Source: a virus
Direction: 5' to 3' (one strand)
IMG/VR virus record: IMGVR_UViG_3300029827_000001
Location: 22,763-86,762 of that record
DNA length: 64,000 nucleotides
Positions 23,816 through 31,859 of this stretch are shown here, one piece after another (positions within the stretch are counted from its first letter, which is position 1; every line of letters starts with the position of its first letter). Made by a program: the position numbers and the translations under genes. The notes beneath the pieces were generated by a model. That model did no database searches. It was not told where the DNA came from and saw only the letters and a list, made by a program, of their open reading frames with translations.

Positions 23816-24732
23816 TGCAGGAAGCAGTCTTAATGGGTCCCTTTATTGGGGAGATGGGTTGGGAATTATTAAGGTTTGCTCCAATGCTCCCGTATATGAA
23901 GCTAAAGAAATATAAGAATCGAAATATAAAGTATATAATCTTTACGAGGCCAGAGAGGTTTGACCTATATGGTGCTTGGGCAGATACTCTAGTGCCTCTT
24001 CGTATTGAAAATGACTATTACAAATATAAACCTGAATGCTTTAGAGCAATTGGTTTTTCAGTCGAGGACTATAAAAAATTAGCCCAACAGTTTAAACTAC
24101 AATTTTCCAAAAGGTTTAAAATTGTTGAGCATATATTTCCCAACATAACTAAACCATCATACTTAAGAAAAAATCAATATCCACAAAAGTTAATGGTTTA
24201 TGATTTTCGACCAAGAAAGTCTAACCGACTTTTGGTTAGTAAATATGTTCCTAATGATAAACCGGTTATAGTTCTTGGTCCTAGATTTAGGAAAGGGTTT
24301 AAAAGAAATTGGCCACATTGGCAGAAATTTTACAATATGATTTCTATTAATAGCTGGTTAATGAATAATTTTCACTTTGTTATTTGTGGTAGAGAACCTG
24401 AGTATATCCCGGATGAGAAAGAAAGGTTTTTTGATATTAATAGTATTGAAGAAAGTGAAAGTAGTTCTCTAATTGGACTTACTCTTGAGACAATAAGGCG
24501 TTCTATATTAGTAGTTGGATCTCAATCTGCTATACCAAATATTGGAATGATTTTAAAAGTTGAAGTACTACAGTGGGGCAATGAACCAAAAGAACATACG
24601 AAAACTTATAACGTATTTAATACGAAAGTACACTTCATTACTGATAGGCAGTATCAAACAAAACCAGAAAAAGTTATCTCAGAAATGACGAAAATTCTAA
24701 AAACTAAACTTCATGAAGGAGTAAAGAAATGA
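23815..24732 (+). CDS. putative GT-B glycosyltransferase
   Basis: A 305-residue protein, start ATG 23815 within the upstream TAATG. MGPFIGEMGWELLRFAPMLPYMKLKKY looks like the glycine-rich acceptor-domain opening of GT9-like enzymes. The C-terminal half has VIVLGPRFRKGFKRNWPHWQ and VVGSQSAIPNIGMILKVEVLQWG, the donor-domain pattern. It lacks classical motif residues I could point to as catalytic. The context with two clear glycosyltransferases supports the call. Confidence 0.65.
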   Translation: MQEAVLMGPFIGEMGWELLRFAPMLPYMKLKKYKNRNIKYIIFTRPERFDLYGAWADTLVPLRIENDYYKYKPECFRAIGFSVEDYKKLAQQFKLQFSKRFKIVEHIFPNITKPSYLRKNQYPQKLMVYDFRPRKSNRLLVSKYVPNDKPVIVLGPRFRKGFKRNWPHWQKFYNMISINSWLMNNFHFVICGREPEYIPDEKERFFDINSIEESESSSLIGLTLETIRRSILVVGSQSAIPNIGMILKVEVLQWGNEPKEHTKTYNVFNTKVHFITDRQYQTKPEKVISEMTKILKTKLHEGVKK

Positions 24733-25010
24733 GTGAAAACGTATGGTTAATCTCGAATCGAAGAAGGGTAGATACATTAATCCGACAGTTTGAAGAGTAT
24801 CGAATGATGGGATCTTATGGAGGAAAAATAAACTTTGGTGAAGGGATCCTTTTAGTTAGAGGTCTAGTAAATGAACTTGAAAGAGTAAACAAAGAACTAG
24901 AAAAGAAAGCGGATGAAGATGTTATTAAGAAACTGAAAGCCAGAAATGAGATTTTAGAAACAGAAATCAAGCATCTAAAGCAAAAGATACAAAGTTTAAA
25001 GGGAGAATAA
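24729..25010 (+). CDS. small coiled-coil protein
   Basis: A 93-residue protein whose C-terminal half (residues about 48-92) is a clear coiled coil (LVNELERVNKELEKKADEDV). It overlaps the glycosyltransferase by ATGA. The N-terminal part is basic (ISNRRRVDTLIRQFEEYRM). Function unknown; it may belong with the two downstream probable virion genes. Confidence 0.65.
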   Translation: MSENVWLISNRRRVDTLIRQFEEYRMMGSYGGKINFGEGILLVRGLVNELERVNKELEKKADEDVIKKLKARNEILETEIKHLKQKIQSLKGE

Positions 25011-25011
25011 A

Positions 25012-25764
25012 ATGGCTCTTCCTATTGACTCAGTCTACGCGGGTACTAATGTTAAAATAGCGGACGTACAAGCAAAATATAATGACTGCCTTACTTTATT
25101 TCCTGATATTCAAAATCAACTTAATATAGTCTCAGCAAATGTAGCATCTATGTATAATGACTCAGTTGATGCAATTAGTACAGAGATAAGTGGTTTACTT
25201 GAACAGTATGGTATAAACTGTGCATCTAGAGCATACTTTGGTCAAGATGCTGATGACTTGATAACTAATAAGTATGATATATATAAGAAGATGCAGAGTG
25301 GAGATATATATGGGCCAATTACTAATACATTAGATAGTATGCTTGATGAAACTGGTCCCTTTGACTGTAGTATACCAGCAATTGAAGCTTGGGTCAGGAG
25401 TCTATTTGATGGACTATCATTTGAGACAGATAGTCGTGTGGACCTTATGAATACAGTAAAAGATTTTATAAATAGTGCACAAGAATTTTTTGACGATGTA
25501 AATCGTGCCTTAGGATTCTTAGGAGAGTGGTTGGGGTGTGGTGAGCAAATGTTTGGCAACTTTGTTGATCTTGGGCCAGCCATGGAGACATATAATACAT
25601 ATGCTAATGAAACTTTTAGTGCAGTTCAAGATGCAAAATCAATAACAGACAATCCAAAAGAAATTTATGACCGGTCAGTAGCACAAACGAAAGAAACATT
25701 AGGTTTACAAACAAGAATTGATGATCTTAAAAGTGAGGCAGATTCAATATTGACTATATTCTAG
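25012..25764 (+). CDS. probable baseplate/tail-associated protein upstream of PAAR
   Basis: A 250-residue helical protein. Five cysteines are spread along it (C27, C70, C119 among them) and it has a long helical C-terminus. It is followed nine bases later by the PAAR tip gene. In T4-like phages, spike-tip genes neighbour baseplate hub genes, so a tail role is likely, but I do not recognise the family itself. Confidence 0.55.
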   Translation: MALPIDSVYAGTNVKIADVQAKYNDCLTLFPDIQNQLNIVSANVASMYNDSVDAISTEISGLLEQYGINCASRAYFGQDADDLITNKYDIYKKMQSGDIYGPITNTLDSMLDETGPFDCSIPAIEAWVRSLFDGLSFETDSRVDLMNTVKDFINSAQEFFDDVNRALGFLGEWLGCGEQMFGNFVDLGPAMETYNTYANETFSAVQDAKSITDNPKEIYDRSVAQTKETLGLQTRIDDLKSEADSILTIF

Positions 25765-25772
25765 GAGGTAAA

Positions 25773-26075
25773 ATGCCAGCAACTGCATATCTTACGTCCA
25801 TTGGAGTTGGAACTTGTTGTTGTCATAATGATCCAAAGTGCAGATCCAAAACTGGGATGATTGTGACTGGTTCTCCAAATAAAGTTACAAATGGGTTACC
25901 AAACGCTAGACTCGGTGATTTATTCTTGGGAACTTGTGGTCATATATCTGTAATGGTAGGAGGATCACCAAATACTTTTGTGAACGGACTACCTCAGTGT
26001 AGAACTGGTGATCCTTTTTCAGGATGTATAGTTGGAGTAATTGTGACTGGTTCTCCAAACTCTATCACTAATTAG
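25773..26075 (+). CDS. PAAR-repeat spike tip protein
   Basis: A 100-residue protein with three PAAR-like repeats: MIVTGSPNKVTNGLPNARLGD, SVMVGGSPNTFVNGLPQCRTGD and VIVTGSPNSITN. Small PAAR proteins form the conical metal-binding tip on the phage tail spike or type VI secretion VgrG spike; His and Cys residues (CCCHNDPKC, CGH) are the likely ligands. It shows that the phage has a contractile tail. It is the last gene of the plus block and is followed immediately by a convergent terminator. Confidence 0.9.
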   Translation: MPATAYLTSIGVGTCCCHNDPKCRSKTGMIVTGSPNKVTNGLPNARLGDLFLGTCGHISVMVGGSPNTFVNGLPQCRTGDPFSGCIVGVIVTGSPNSITN

Positions 26076-26077
26076 AC

Positions 26078-26103
26078 AAAAAAAGGGAGGTGGGGAACCT
26101 CCC
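26078..26103 (-). terminator. terminator of the 26-28 kb minus-strand island
   Basis: On the minus strand GGGAGGT-loop-ACCTCCC is followed by TTTTTTTG. It lies 24 bases after the island's last stop codon (26127) and just past the PAAR stop, so it separates the convergent transcripts. Confidence 0.8.
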
Positions 26104-26126
26104 ATAAATCACCCCACCTGGTTGAG

Positions 26127-26498
26127 TTATGAAGATGCAGCCTCTTTTGGCCGCTTCTCTTCGAACATAATGACTTTACTCTCATCCACTTTCGGTCTGG
26201 TCTTAAATTTCCCTTCTCTTATATCTTTCTTATGCTGCTTCCACATCTCAATCTTTTCAACTCCGGTATCTAGAAGATCAGCAAAGAAGACTTGAGAATA
26301 CGAGGATCCACACTGAGGACAAGACAAGTAAGATAGAGAATTATATGCACATCTACAATTCTCACACATCTTGGCGTTTGTCCAATTAGACACTGCTTCG
26401 ATGGGAATTTCTCTCTTCTTGACATTGTCTTCATGGATAAGAGAATAAACAACTACACCTATCAGTACCCCAACTACTAATACAATTAACGTCTGCAT
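26127..26498 (-). CDS. membrane-anchored zinc-ribbon protein
   Basis: A 123-residue protein. The N-terminus is one hydrophobic span (LIVLVVGVLIGVVVYSLI, residues 3-20). It is followed by a zinc ribbon (CENCRC...CPQCGS, residues about 44-63) and an acidic, Lys-rich tail. This architecture suggests a cytoplasmic zinc domain tethered to the membrane. It is the last gene of the island before the terminator. Function unknown. Confidence 0.7.
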   Translation of the reverse strand: MQTLIVLVVGVLIGVVVYSLIHEDNVKKREIPIEAVSNWTNAKMCENCRCAYNSLSYLSCPQCGSSYSQVFFADLLDTGVEKIEMWKQHKKDIREGKFKTRPKVDESKVIMFEEKRPKEAASS

Positions 26499-26514
26499 AT
26501 CTATCAGCCCCTTT

Positions 26515-26676
26515 CTATTTATTTATACATTTTGGACAGAGACCAGTTTTCAAGAATTTCTTTATTTCATCCTCATTTACAAACTGGTCTATTGACACAT
26601 TTGAAAGACACATAGGACAACGTCCTTGCTTGTCTGATTGAGATATACTCCTTTTTTGTTTGTTCTTGTCGTTCAT
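26515..26676 (-). CDS. 53-residue zinc-ribbon protein
   Basis: Read directly from the minus strand: ATG 26676, TAG at 26515. The product starts with a basic stretch (MNDKNKQKRS) and has CPMC and CPKC pairs 27 residues apart. Its start codon overlaps the stop of the preceding gene (ATGA), which supports translation. A small zinc finger of unknown role. Confidence 0.65.
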   Translation of the reverse strand: MNDKNKQKRSISQSDKQGRCPMCLSNVSIDQFVNEDEIKKFLKTGLCPKCINK

Positions 26677-27122
26677 ATTGGATACTCCCCTAAGTGTTCA
26701 AGTACCACTTGAGGATTTCCCTTCTTATTCTTCTTTTTTAGTTCTTTTAGTTCTTCCTCAAGGGGTTCAATCAACCTCTTTCTGACGTGGTTTGTCATCT
26801 CATTGAATTGGTCATAGAGATGAGGAGTTCGAGCGATTATTTCTTCTTGAAAAGCTTCAACCATCTCTAGCTGGTTTTTCATGTGGTTTATTCTTTTAGA
26901 CATCTCGGTAGACCCTTTGATGACTTCAATATTTGACTTTAGTGAGACGTTGGAGCTTTCGAGTACCAGCCTCATCTTTTTATGCATATTGGTCAGTGCA
27001 AGTATTAATATGATTAGTAATGTGAAAGAGACAACATTAAGCACTAGTTGTGTAAGCATAAAACGATGGACTGCTTTTGGTCCTGCTTCTGTAAATTTCT
27101 TATACCGTAACATCGTTAACAT
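26673..27122 (-). CDS. membrane protein with coiled-coil domain
   Basis: A 149-residue protein. Residues about 20-44 form one membrane span (FMLTQLVLNVVSFTLLIILI). A long helical region with heptad character follows to about residue 130, and the tail is Lys-rich. ATG 27122 follows AAGGAG. Its layout resembles an anchored spacer protein. Function unknown; it is part of an island of membrane and exported proteins. Confidence 0.65.
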   Translation of the reverse strand: MLTMLRYKKFTEAGPKAVHRFMLTQLVLNVVSFTLLIILILALTNMHKKMRLVLESSNVSLKSNIEVIKGSTEMSKRINHMKNQLEMVEAFQEEIIARTPHLYDQFNEMTNHVRKRLIEPLEEELKELKKKNKKGNPQVVLEHLGEYPI

Positions 27123-27135
27123 AGGTGCTCTCCTT

Positions 27136-27441
27136 TCACCTAGCTTGCTGTTTTAGTTCTTGAATCTCCTGGTTGCTTAGAGCACGTATTTGTATTACAG
27201 TAGCTGATGGTATTGCCAACCACAGACTTCTATGGAAATAGTCTCCACCTGGATCCTCCAAGTAGCAATAGACAAAGGTCTCTTCCGGAGAGACTTTAAA
27301 ATACTGAGTGTTGATGGATTGTATTGCCACCATAAACTCAGGGTCTCCAGCTCTTCTGTCTTGATTTGGCAACCAGTACTTATAGGTAATATTAAACATA
27401 AGTACCAGCATGATGATAAAACCTAAGAATTTCTTCCCCAT
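27136..27441 (-). CDS. membrane-anchored or exported small protein
   Basis: A 101-residue protein starting at ATG 27441, six bases after AGGAGG. The first ~20 residues (MGKKFLGFIIMLVLMFNITY) are a signal anchor or signal peptide without a clear cleavage site. The rest (residues 25-100) is a small soluble domain with beta strands (FVYCYLEDPGGDYFHRSLW). Function unknown. It likely faces the periplasm. Confidence 0.65.
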   Translation of the reverse strand: MGKKFLGFIIMLVLMFNITYKYWLPNQDRRAGDPEFMVAIQSINTQYFKVSPEETFVYCYLEDPGGDYFHRSLWLAIPSATVIQIRALSNQEIQELKQQAR

Positions 27442-27456
27442 TAGCATCCTCCTTAT

Positions 27457-27615
27457 TTATTCATATTTTGGTAGATTTTCTTTCGCATACTCTTTTGCTC
27501 TCTCAAAAAGGTCGTCAATGGATTCATGCTCCATTATATCGAAGGTTTCCATATGAGTTGCTTTGGTGGTATCAATTATTACTTCAATTCTAAATTGTCT
27601 TACTATTTCTGGCAT
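27457..27615 (-). CDS. 52-residue hypothetical protein
   Basis: Read directly: ATG 27615 with GGAG upstream, TAA at 27457. It begins MPEIVRQFRIEVIIDTTKAT and continues as an acidic helix. No cysteines or membrane span. It fills the gap between two exported-protein genes. Function unknown. Confidence 0.6.
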   Translation of the reverse strand: MPEIVRQFRIEVIIDTTKATHMETFDIMEHESIDDLFERAKEYAKENLPKYE

Positions 27616-27617
27616 CT

Positions 27618-28112
27618 CTATATCTCCTTCCTTCGGAGTAATAGGAAGACAAAGTCAGTAGTTATTCTAACCTCACTTTTGTTATAACGCCAACCTCCTA
27701 TCCCTACTCCATATCCTGAAGCTTCATTGACTGTTTCACTTCCTAGGAAAAGTACCTGATGAGCACCGTCATGACTTGCAAACTTTAGAATCCGATCCAT
27801 TACGTCGTTGATGCTACATTTCTTTGGACCCGACATTCTTATAGTCAAAAATCCAATTGGTTCTAAACCTTCTGGCATTTCTTTGACCAGTTCGCTCTTA
27901 GATGTTGGTTCATACTTTCCGCTTAGATCATGTACCACAATCAGCGCACAGATCTCATCAGGTTTAACTCCAGATTTCTCAAGTCTTTTAAAAACTTCGA
28001 ATACTCCTTCTGGTGTACTTTCAAGAACTTCTGGAGATTTCTGAGTTTCAGCAAAACAAGTTGTCGAAAACAGGACTAAAACTATCAGTATGACTTGCTT
28101 AGAAAAGTTCAT
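27618..28112 (-). CDS. exported protein with Sec signal peptide
   Basis: A 164-residue protein. MNFSKQVILIVLVLFSTTCFAET is a textbook signal peptide with likely cleavage after CFA. The mature domain is alpha/beta with a Gly-rich loop (ASGYGVGIGGWRYNKSEVR) near the C-terminus. ATG 28112 follows AGGAGG. It would act in the periplasm or outside the host. No family recognised. A signal peptide in a phage gene suggests superinfection exclusion or envelope modification, as inference. Confidence 0.7.
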   Translation of the reverse strand: MNFSKQVILIVLVLFSTTCFAETQKSPEVLESTPEGVFEVFKRLEKSGVKPDEICALIVVHDLSGKYEPTSKSELVKEMPEGLEPIGFLTIRMSGPKKCSINDVMDRILKFASHDGAHQVLFLGSETVNEASGYGVGIGGWRYNKSEVRITTDFVFLLLRRKEI

Positions 28113-28135
28113 AATTTCTTTTCCTCCTTAAAGAA

Positions 28136-28411
28136 CTATTTTGATAGGAACTTTCCTTCTCTTGGTAACCTGGTCTGTTCTATAGGGAGGATTGCTATCC
28201 CCACTGCATGACCGTATGTTTTACTATTTACAATCCAGATAACCACACCCGCTTGTTGATCTATAATTCGGGTTACTATAGATTCATCATCTTTCAAATC
28301 GACGTAAAAATCTGAGATGGTTGTTGGGAGTGATGTTGTTGGTTCAGCATAACATAAACCAGTAGAAAGAAGTAAAACTACTATTAATAAAACTAAAACC
28401 TTCGTTTTCAT
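28136..28411 (-). CDS. exported small protein with signal peptide
   Basis: A 91-residue protein from ATG 28411, after GAGGAGG. MKTKVLVLLIVVLLLSTGLCYAEP is a signal peptide with likely cleavage after CYA. The short mature part is about 68 residues of beta-type sequence (GVVIWIVNSKTYGHAVGIAIL). It is the first gene of the island after its TATATATA motif. Function unknown. Confidence 0.7.
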   Translation of the reverse strand: MKTKVLVLLIVVLLLSTGLCYAEPTTSLPTTISDFYVDLKDDESIVTRIIDQQAGVVIWIVNSKTYGHAVGIAILPIEQTRLPREGKFLSK

Positions 28412-28474
28412 AGTACCTCCTCTATCTTTGACATTCAAAATTTTAATATAAACCTATCGACTTGTTATTGGTAA

Positions 28475-28487
28475 TTAATATATATAG
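28475..28487 (-). promoter_or_regulatory. CTATATATATTAA motif of the 26-28 kb island
   Basis: A perfect copy on the minus strand, 64 bases before the first start codon of the island (28411). It is in a divergent junction, so use by the plus-strand glycan operon cannot be excluded. Confidence 0.5.
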
Positions 28488-28493
28488 AGTAAC

Positions 28494-28520
28494 TTATATT
28501 ATCTAAAAGAACAAATTAAT
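28494..28520 (+). promoter_or_regulatory. GAACAAA-type motif before the glycan operon
   Basis: TATATTATCTAAAAGAACAA followed by ATTAATAA, 23 bases before the ATG at 28543. It has the GAACAAA core and a TATA-like block but no long T-run. Confidence 0.45.
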
Positions 28521-28542
28521 AATTAAAAATGAAAGGAATAAT

Positions 28543-29538
28543 ATGAGAATTCTTTTTAACTCAGTGAATTGTGGGTTAGGTAATAATGGCGGGTCTTCAA
28601 CTATAGTACATTCTGCTAATACCCTTATTGAACTGGGGCATGACGTTAAAATTATTGATAGCATGAGAAATCAGTTTACTTGGTTTGAGCTAAAGGCAAA
28701 ACATATAGTCTTAAAAGATCTAAATGATAGTCCAGACGCAGATGTTGTAATTGCAACTGGTTATAAAACTGTTAGCTCTACCCTTAGGTTGCCAAAAAGG
28801 TGTGGGATTAAAGCACATTGGATAAGAGCATGGGAACACTGGCAAATGTCAGATGATCAGATTTTTACTAGAGTACTAAACGTTCCAACTATAAAGTTAG
28901 TTAATAGTATATGCCTACAAAGGAAACTAGAACAATATCAAATTTCTTCCCATATAGTTCGTCCTGGATATGATTTTGGAAAGTTGTATCCTCTAAACTT
29001 AAGAAATTATAATAGGGGAGAATTTGTAGTAGGAGCTTTATACCGAGAAGGAGTTCATGGACAAAGAAAAAGAACCAAATGGTCTCTTGATATTATAAAA
29101 GAACTAAAATCAAGAAAAAGAATAAAATTCTGGATGTTTGGGTCTGAACCAAAACCAAATTTTTCTTTCATTGATAACTATCTGAAATCTCCATCATTCC
29201 AGGAGAAGAATGATTTTTATAATAGAGTACATTTATGGATTGCTCCTACAATGTCTGAAGGTTTACACTTACCCCCTGCTGAAGCAATGATGACTGAATG
29301 TCCGGTTGTTGGTACCAATGCTCAAATGAGTGGTATGCAAGACTACTTAATTGATAGAGAAACTGGTAGAGTTTCTGGAGATAGTATAAGTTCCTTTAGA
29401 GAAACTATCAGAGAAGTTCTTGATGATCCTAAAAGCATGGAACAGATGGGAAAAAAAGCTAGGCTAAAAATAGCTGATCTTGGAGATAGAAAAACTAATA
29501 TGTATCTAATGGTAAACTATTTGAAGAGTTTAATATGA
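28543..29538 (+). CDS. GT4-family glycosyltransferase
   Basis: A 331-residue GT-B enzyme. MRILFNSVNCGLGNNGGSST is the glycine-rich acceptor-domain loop. The donor site shows the family motif in APTMSEGLHLPPAEAMMTECPVVGTN, the E-x7-E pattern of GT4. It begins the ten-gene plus-strand glycan operon and overlaps the next gene by four bases. Donor sugar unknown. Confidence 0.85.
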   Translation: MRILFNSVNCGLGNNGGSSTIVHSANTLIELGHDVKIIDSMRNQFTWFELKAKHIVLKDLNDSPDADVVIATGYKTVSSTLRLPKRCGIKAHWIRAWEHWQMSDDQIFTRVLNVPTIKLVNSICLQRKLEQYQISSHIVRPGYDFGKLYPLNLRNYNRGEFVVGALYREGVHGQRKRTKWSLDIIKELKSRKRIKFWMFGSEPKPNFSFIDNYLKSPSFQEKNDFYNRVHLWIAPTMSEGLHLPPAEAMMTECPVVGTNAQMSGMQDYLIDRETGRVSGDSISSFRETIREVLDDPKSMEQMGKKARLKIADLGDRKTNMYLMVNYLKSLI

Positions 29539-30368
29539 GCGTAAAAATATATAAAGTCAAAGAGATTTTAGATAGCTTAGAGGAATGTATAGTTGAGAGA
29601 AAACCTTTCTCTCTAATAAGATTTGGAGATGGAGGGATCAAATTGATCCACTCATATTTCTATAGAGATTATAATCAGTTGCTTAAGATATGTAAAAAAG
29701 AAGGTCTACCGAATGATAAAGTTGAACATATAATTAGACTTTGGGCAAGATATGCAAACGAAGCTGATTTTATTGACTCTCCTCAAGTATATTTCTCTAA
29801 TAAATTCTGGGGTAAATACAAAAAAGGGTTTATCCACGCTTCTGATAAAACTTTAATTAGAATGAAAATGTGGAAGGATTTATATCAAAGGGCAGGTATT
29901 GATATTCATAAGGTCAAATTCTGTAACCCAGAAGTAAATTACTTGATGTGTATAACTATACCTTCTAAAAGAACTATTTTTGAGTTAATGAAAGGTAGAA
30001 AAATATGTTGTATAACGTCTTGTCCTGAAGCGATTAATAATTTATCAAAGTATAATATTGACGTTGTCAAGATTGTTGGGCACTATGAAAATCAGTTTGA
30101 AAATTCTTTCTCAGATGTAGTTAGTGTTATTGAAGGAAGAGCACTGTTATATGACTTTTGGATGGTTGGTGCTGGAGAACTTGGGAGAATATACTCAGGT
30201 TTGATAAAAGCTAGAGGTGGTCGAACTATTGATATGGGATTTGTTATTGACTATTGGAAGAATCATGAGATACCAGCACGTCTTGGTGAATTTGTATCTT
30301 CTCATCCACTAGATCCTCTGAAATTTGTCTTAACTAAATATGGAAATCCCTATGCAGACCATATCTAA
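29535..30368 (+). CDS. GT-D fold glycosyltransferase-like protein
   Basis: A 277-residue protein. FSLIRFGDGGIKLI (residues about 24-37) matches the opening of the GT-D family (DUF1792; streptococcal third-sugar transferase), whose DGE motif is DGG here. The C-terminal segment GAGELGRIYSGLIKARGGRTIDMG also fits. It would transfer sugar in glycan synthesis. The change of the last motif residue may alter metal or donor binding. It is embedded in the operon by overlaps at both ends. Confidence 0.7.
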   Translation: MSVKIYKVKEILDSLEECIVERKPFSLIRFGDGGIKLIHSYFYRDYNQLLKICKKEGLPNDKVEHIIRLWARYANEADFIDSPQVYFSNKFWGKYKKGFIHASDKTLIRMKMWKDLYQRAGIDIHKVKFCNPEVNYLMCITIPSKRTIFELMKGRKICCITSCPEAINNLSKYNIDVVKIVGHYENQFENSFSDVVSVIEGRALLYDFWMVGAGELGRIYSGLIKARGGRTIDMGFVIDYWKNHEIPARLGEFVSSHPLDPLKFVLTKYGNPYADHI

Positions 30369-31095
30369 GATTGATATTACAATGACAAGTGTTCTTCGAC
30401 CTGGAATAGTTAATGAAACGCTTGAGTCATTTTGTAATAATCTCTTTACCGAAAAGAGCAGGTATCGCCTAGTAATCAATATTGATCCAGTTGGTGAGAA
30501 AGTAAAAGCAAAAGAAGTAGTAAAAGTTTGCCAAAAATACTTTGATGATGTTGTTTATAATATTCCAAACAAACCATCTTTTCCAGCAGCTGTAATATGG
30601 ACATGGAAAAATTCCAGGTCAGATTGGGTTTTTCACCTTGAAGATGATTGGAAGATAAATAGTAAAGTTGACATAAATCATATGATCAGCATACTTAATA
30701 AGTATAAAGATGTTGCTTGTCTCAGAATGTCAAAACATCCTCTTCCTAGGAGAAAGATAATTAAGCTATTTAGATCGAATTATAGTTTTAAACCAGAAGG
30801 TTTTTTTATTGGTCAAGATAGAAAAGCTCAGTTTGGACTGAATCCTGTACTTATAAGAGGAAAATTCATTAAACGAGCATTACCATATATGGTTACTACT
30901 AAGAACCCTGAGAAGCAGTTTAGATATGGCAATGAACTTCTAAGAGACTTTATTATGAAATGGAGATATGCTATTTATGGAAGACCAGGTCAAGGTGCTC
31001 TAGTGGTTGATAACGGATCAAAATGGAGGAAAGATTTTGGATTTGATAAACCAGACCCAGAGGAGGGTCCGTTTTTAGTATGGAAAAAGAAATAA
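30340..31095 (+). CDS. GT-A fold glycosyltransferase
   Basis: A 251-residue protein with a GT2-like nucleotide-sugar domain; FHLEDDWKIN holds the acidic metal motif and the region IDITMTSVLRPGIVNETLES is the first strand/helix. ATG 30340 overlaps the upstream gene by 29 bases; ATG 30352 is an alternative start with little change. Neither has a strong ribosome site, suggesting translational coupling. Substrates unknown. Confidence 0.75.
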   Translation: MEIPMQTISKIDITMTSVLRPGIVNETLESFCNNLFTEKSRYRLVINIDPVGEKVKAKEVVKVCQKYFDDVVYNIPNKPSFPAAVIWTWKNSRSDWVFHLEDDWKINSKVDINHMISILNKYKDVACLRMSKHPLPRRKIIKLFRSNYSFKPEGFFIGQDRKAQFGLNPVLIRGKFIKRALPYMVTTKNPEKQFRYGNELLRDFIMKWRYAIYGRPGQGALVVDNGSKWRKDFGFDKPDPEEGPFLVWKKK

Positions 31096-31847
31096 AATTA
31101 TTCTGGAGTCGTCAAGATAATAATTTTGGAGATAAATTATCTCCTTATATTGTTGGAAAAATATCTAAAAGAAAAGTAAAATATTGTAATTCTCCAACTC
31201 CAACTAGAACAGTATATTTGGCTGTTGGAAGTATTTTACATCATTTAGGTTCTTCTATGAAATGGTGTGAAATTTGGGGTTCTGGTTTAATGGATCAGAA
31301 TCATAAATTGTTATCTCCCAAGAAGATTCATGCAGTTAGAGGTCCACTAACTAGACAATTTCTAATAAGACAGAGTATAAATTGCCCAGACATTTATGGA
31401 GATCCAGCTCTTTTATTACCTCGGTTATTTAATCCTGACATTGAGAAAAAATATAAAGTTGGTATTGTTCCACACTTCGTCGATCAAAAAGATAACTGGA
31501 TTGGTATTCAATGTTTAAGAAAAGATGTTTTGTTTATAGATGTTTATGAACCTGTTGAGAAAGTTATTACTAACATTTTATCTTGTCAAGCAATCCTTTC
31601 TAGTTCTCTACATGGTTTAATTGTTGCAGATGCATATAGAGTTCCATCCTTATGGATTGAACTATCTGGTAAAGTAAAAGGAAAAGGTTTTAAGTTTAGA
31701 GATTATCTATTATCTGTTGGAGTTGAACCTTATAAACCATATACTCTTGGTCTTCCTTATAGGAGTATTGATGCCCCTTTGAGGTTTGTAAAGAAATATG
31801 ATCTAAAGATTGATCTGGATAAGCTTTTAGAGAGTTGTCCATTCTGA
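31080..31847 (+). CDS. polysaccharide pyruvyl transferase family protein
   Basis: A 255-residue member of the CsaB/WcaK family. Signature segments are NFGDKLSPYIV, WGSGLMDQNHKLLSPKKIHAVRGP in two parts with AVRGPLTRQFL, YGDPALLLPRLF, and the C-terminal SSSLHGLIVADAYRVPSLWI. These enzymes add ketal-linked pyruvate from PEP to sugars of exopolysaccharides or cell-wall polymers. It overlaps the preceding gene by 16 bases. This is strong evidence that the operon builds or edits a bacterial-type surface glycan. Confidence 0.85.
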   Translation: MEKEIKLFWSRQDNNFGDKLSPYIVGKISKRKVKYCNSPTPTRTVYLAVGSILHHLGSSMKWCEIWGSGLMDQNHKLLSPKKIHAVRGPLTRQFLIRQSINCPDIYGDPALLLPRLFNPDIEKKYKVGIVPHFVDQKDNWIGIQCLRKDVLFIDVYEPVEKVITNILSCQAILSSSLHGLIVADAYRVPSLWIELSGKVKGKGFKFRDYLLSVGVEPYKPYTLGLPYRSIDAPLRFVKKYDLKIDLDKLLESCPF

Positions 31848-31859
31848 GGAGTTACAAAA

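Noticed and set aside
25242-25583. Minus-strand frame opposite the gene before PAAR
   Set aside because: Antisense shadow within the plus-strand virion block, no start signal and no motif.
26640-26676. A further GAACAAA match within the 53-residue zinc protein
   Set aside because: AAGAACAAACAAAAAAGGAG encodes the basic start of that protein and no start codon follows the AGGAG; likely a chance match.
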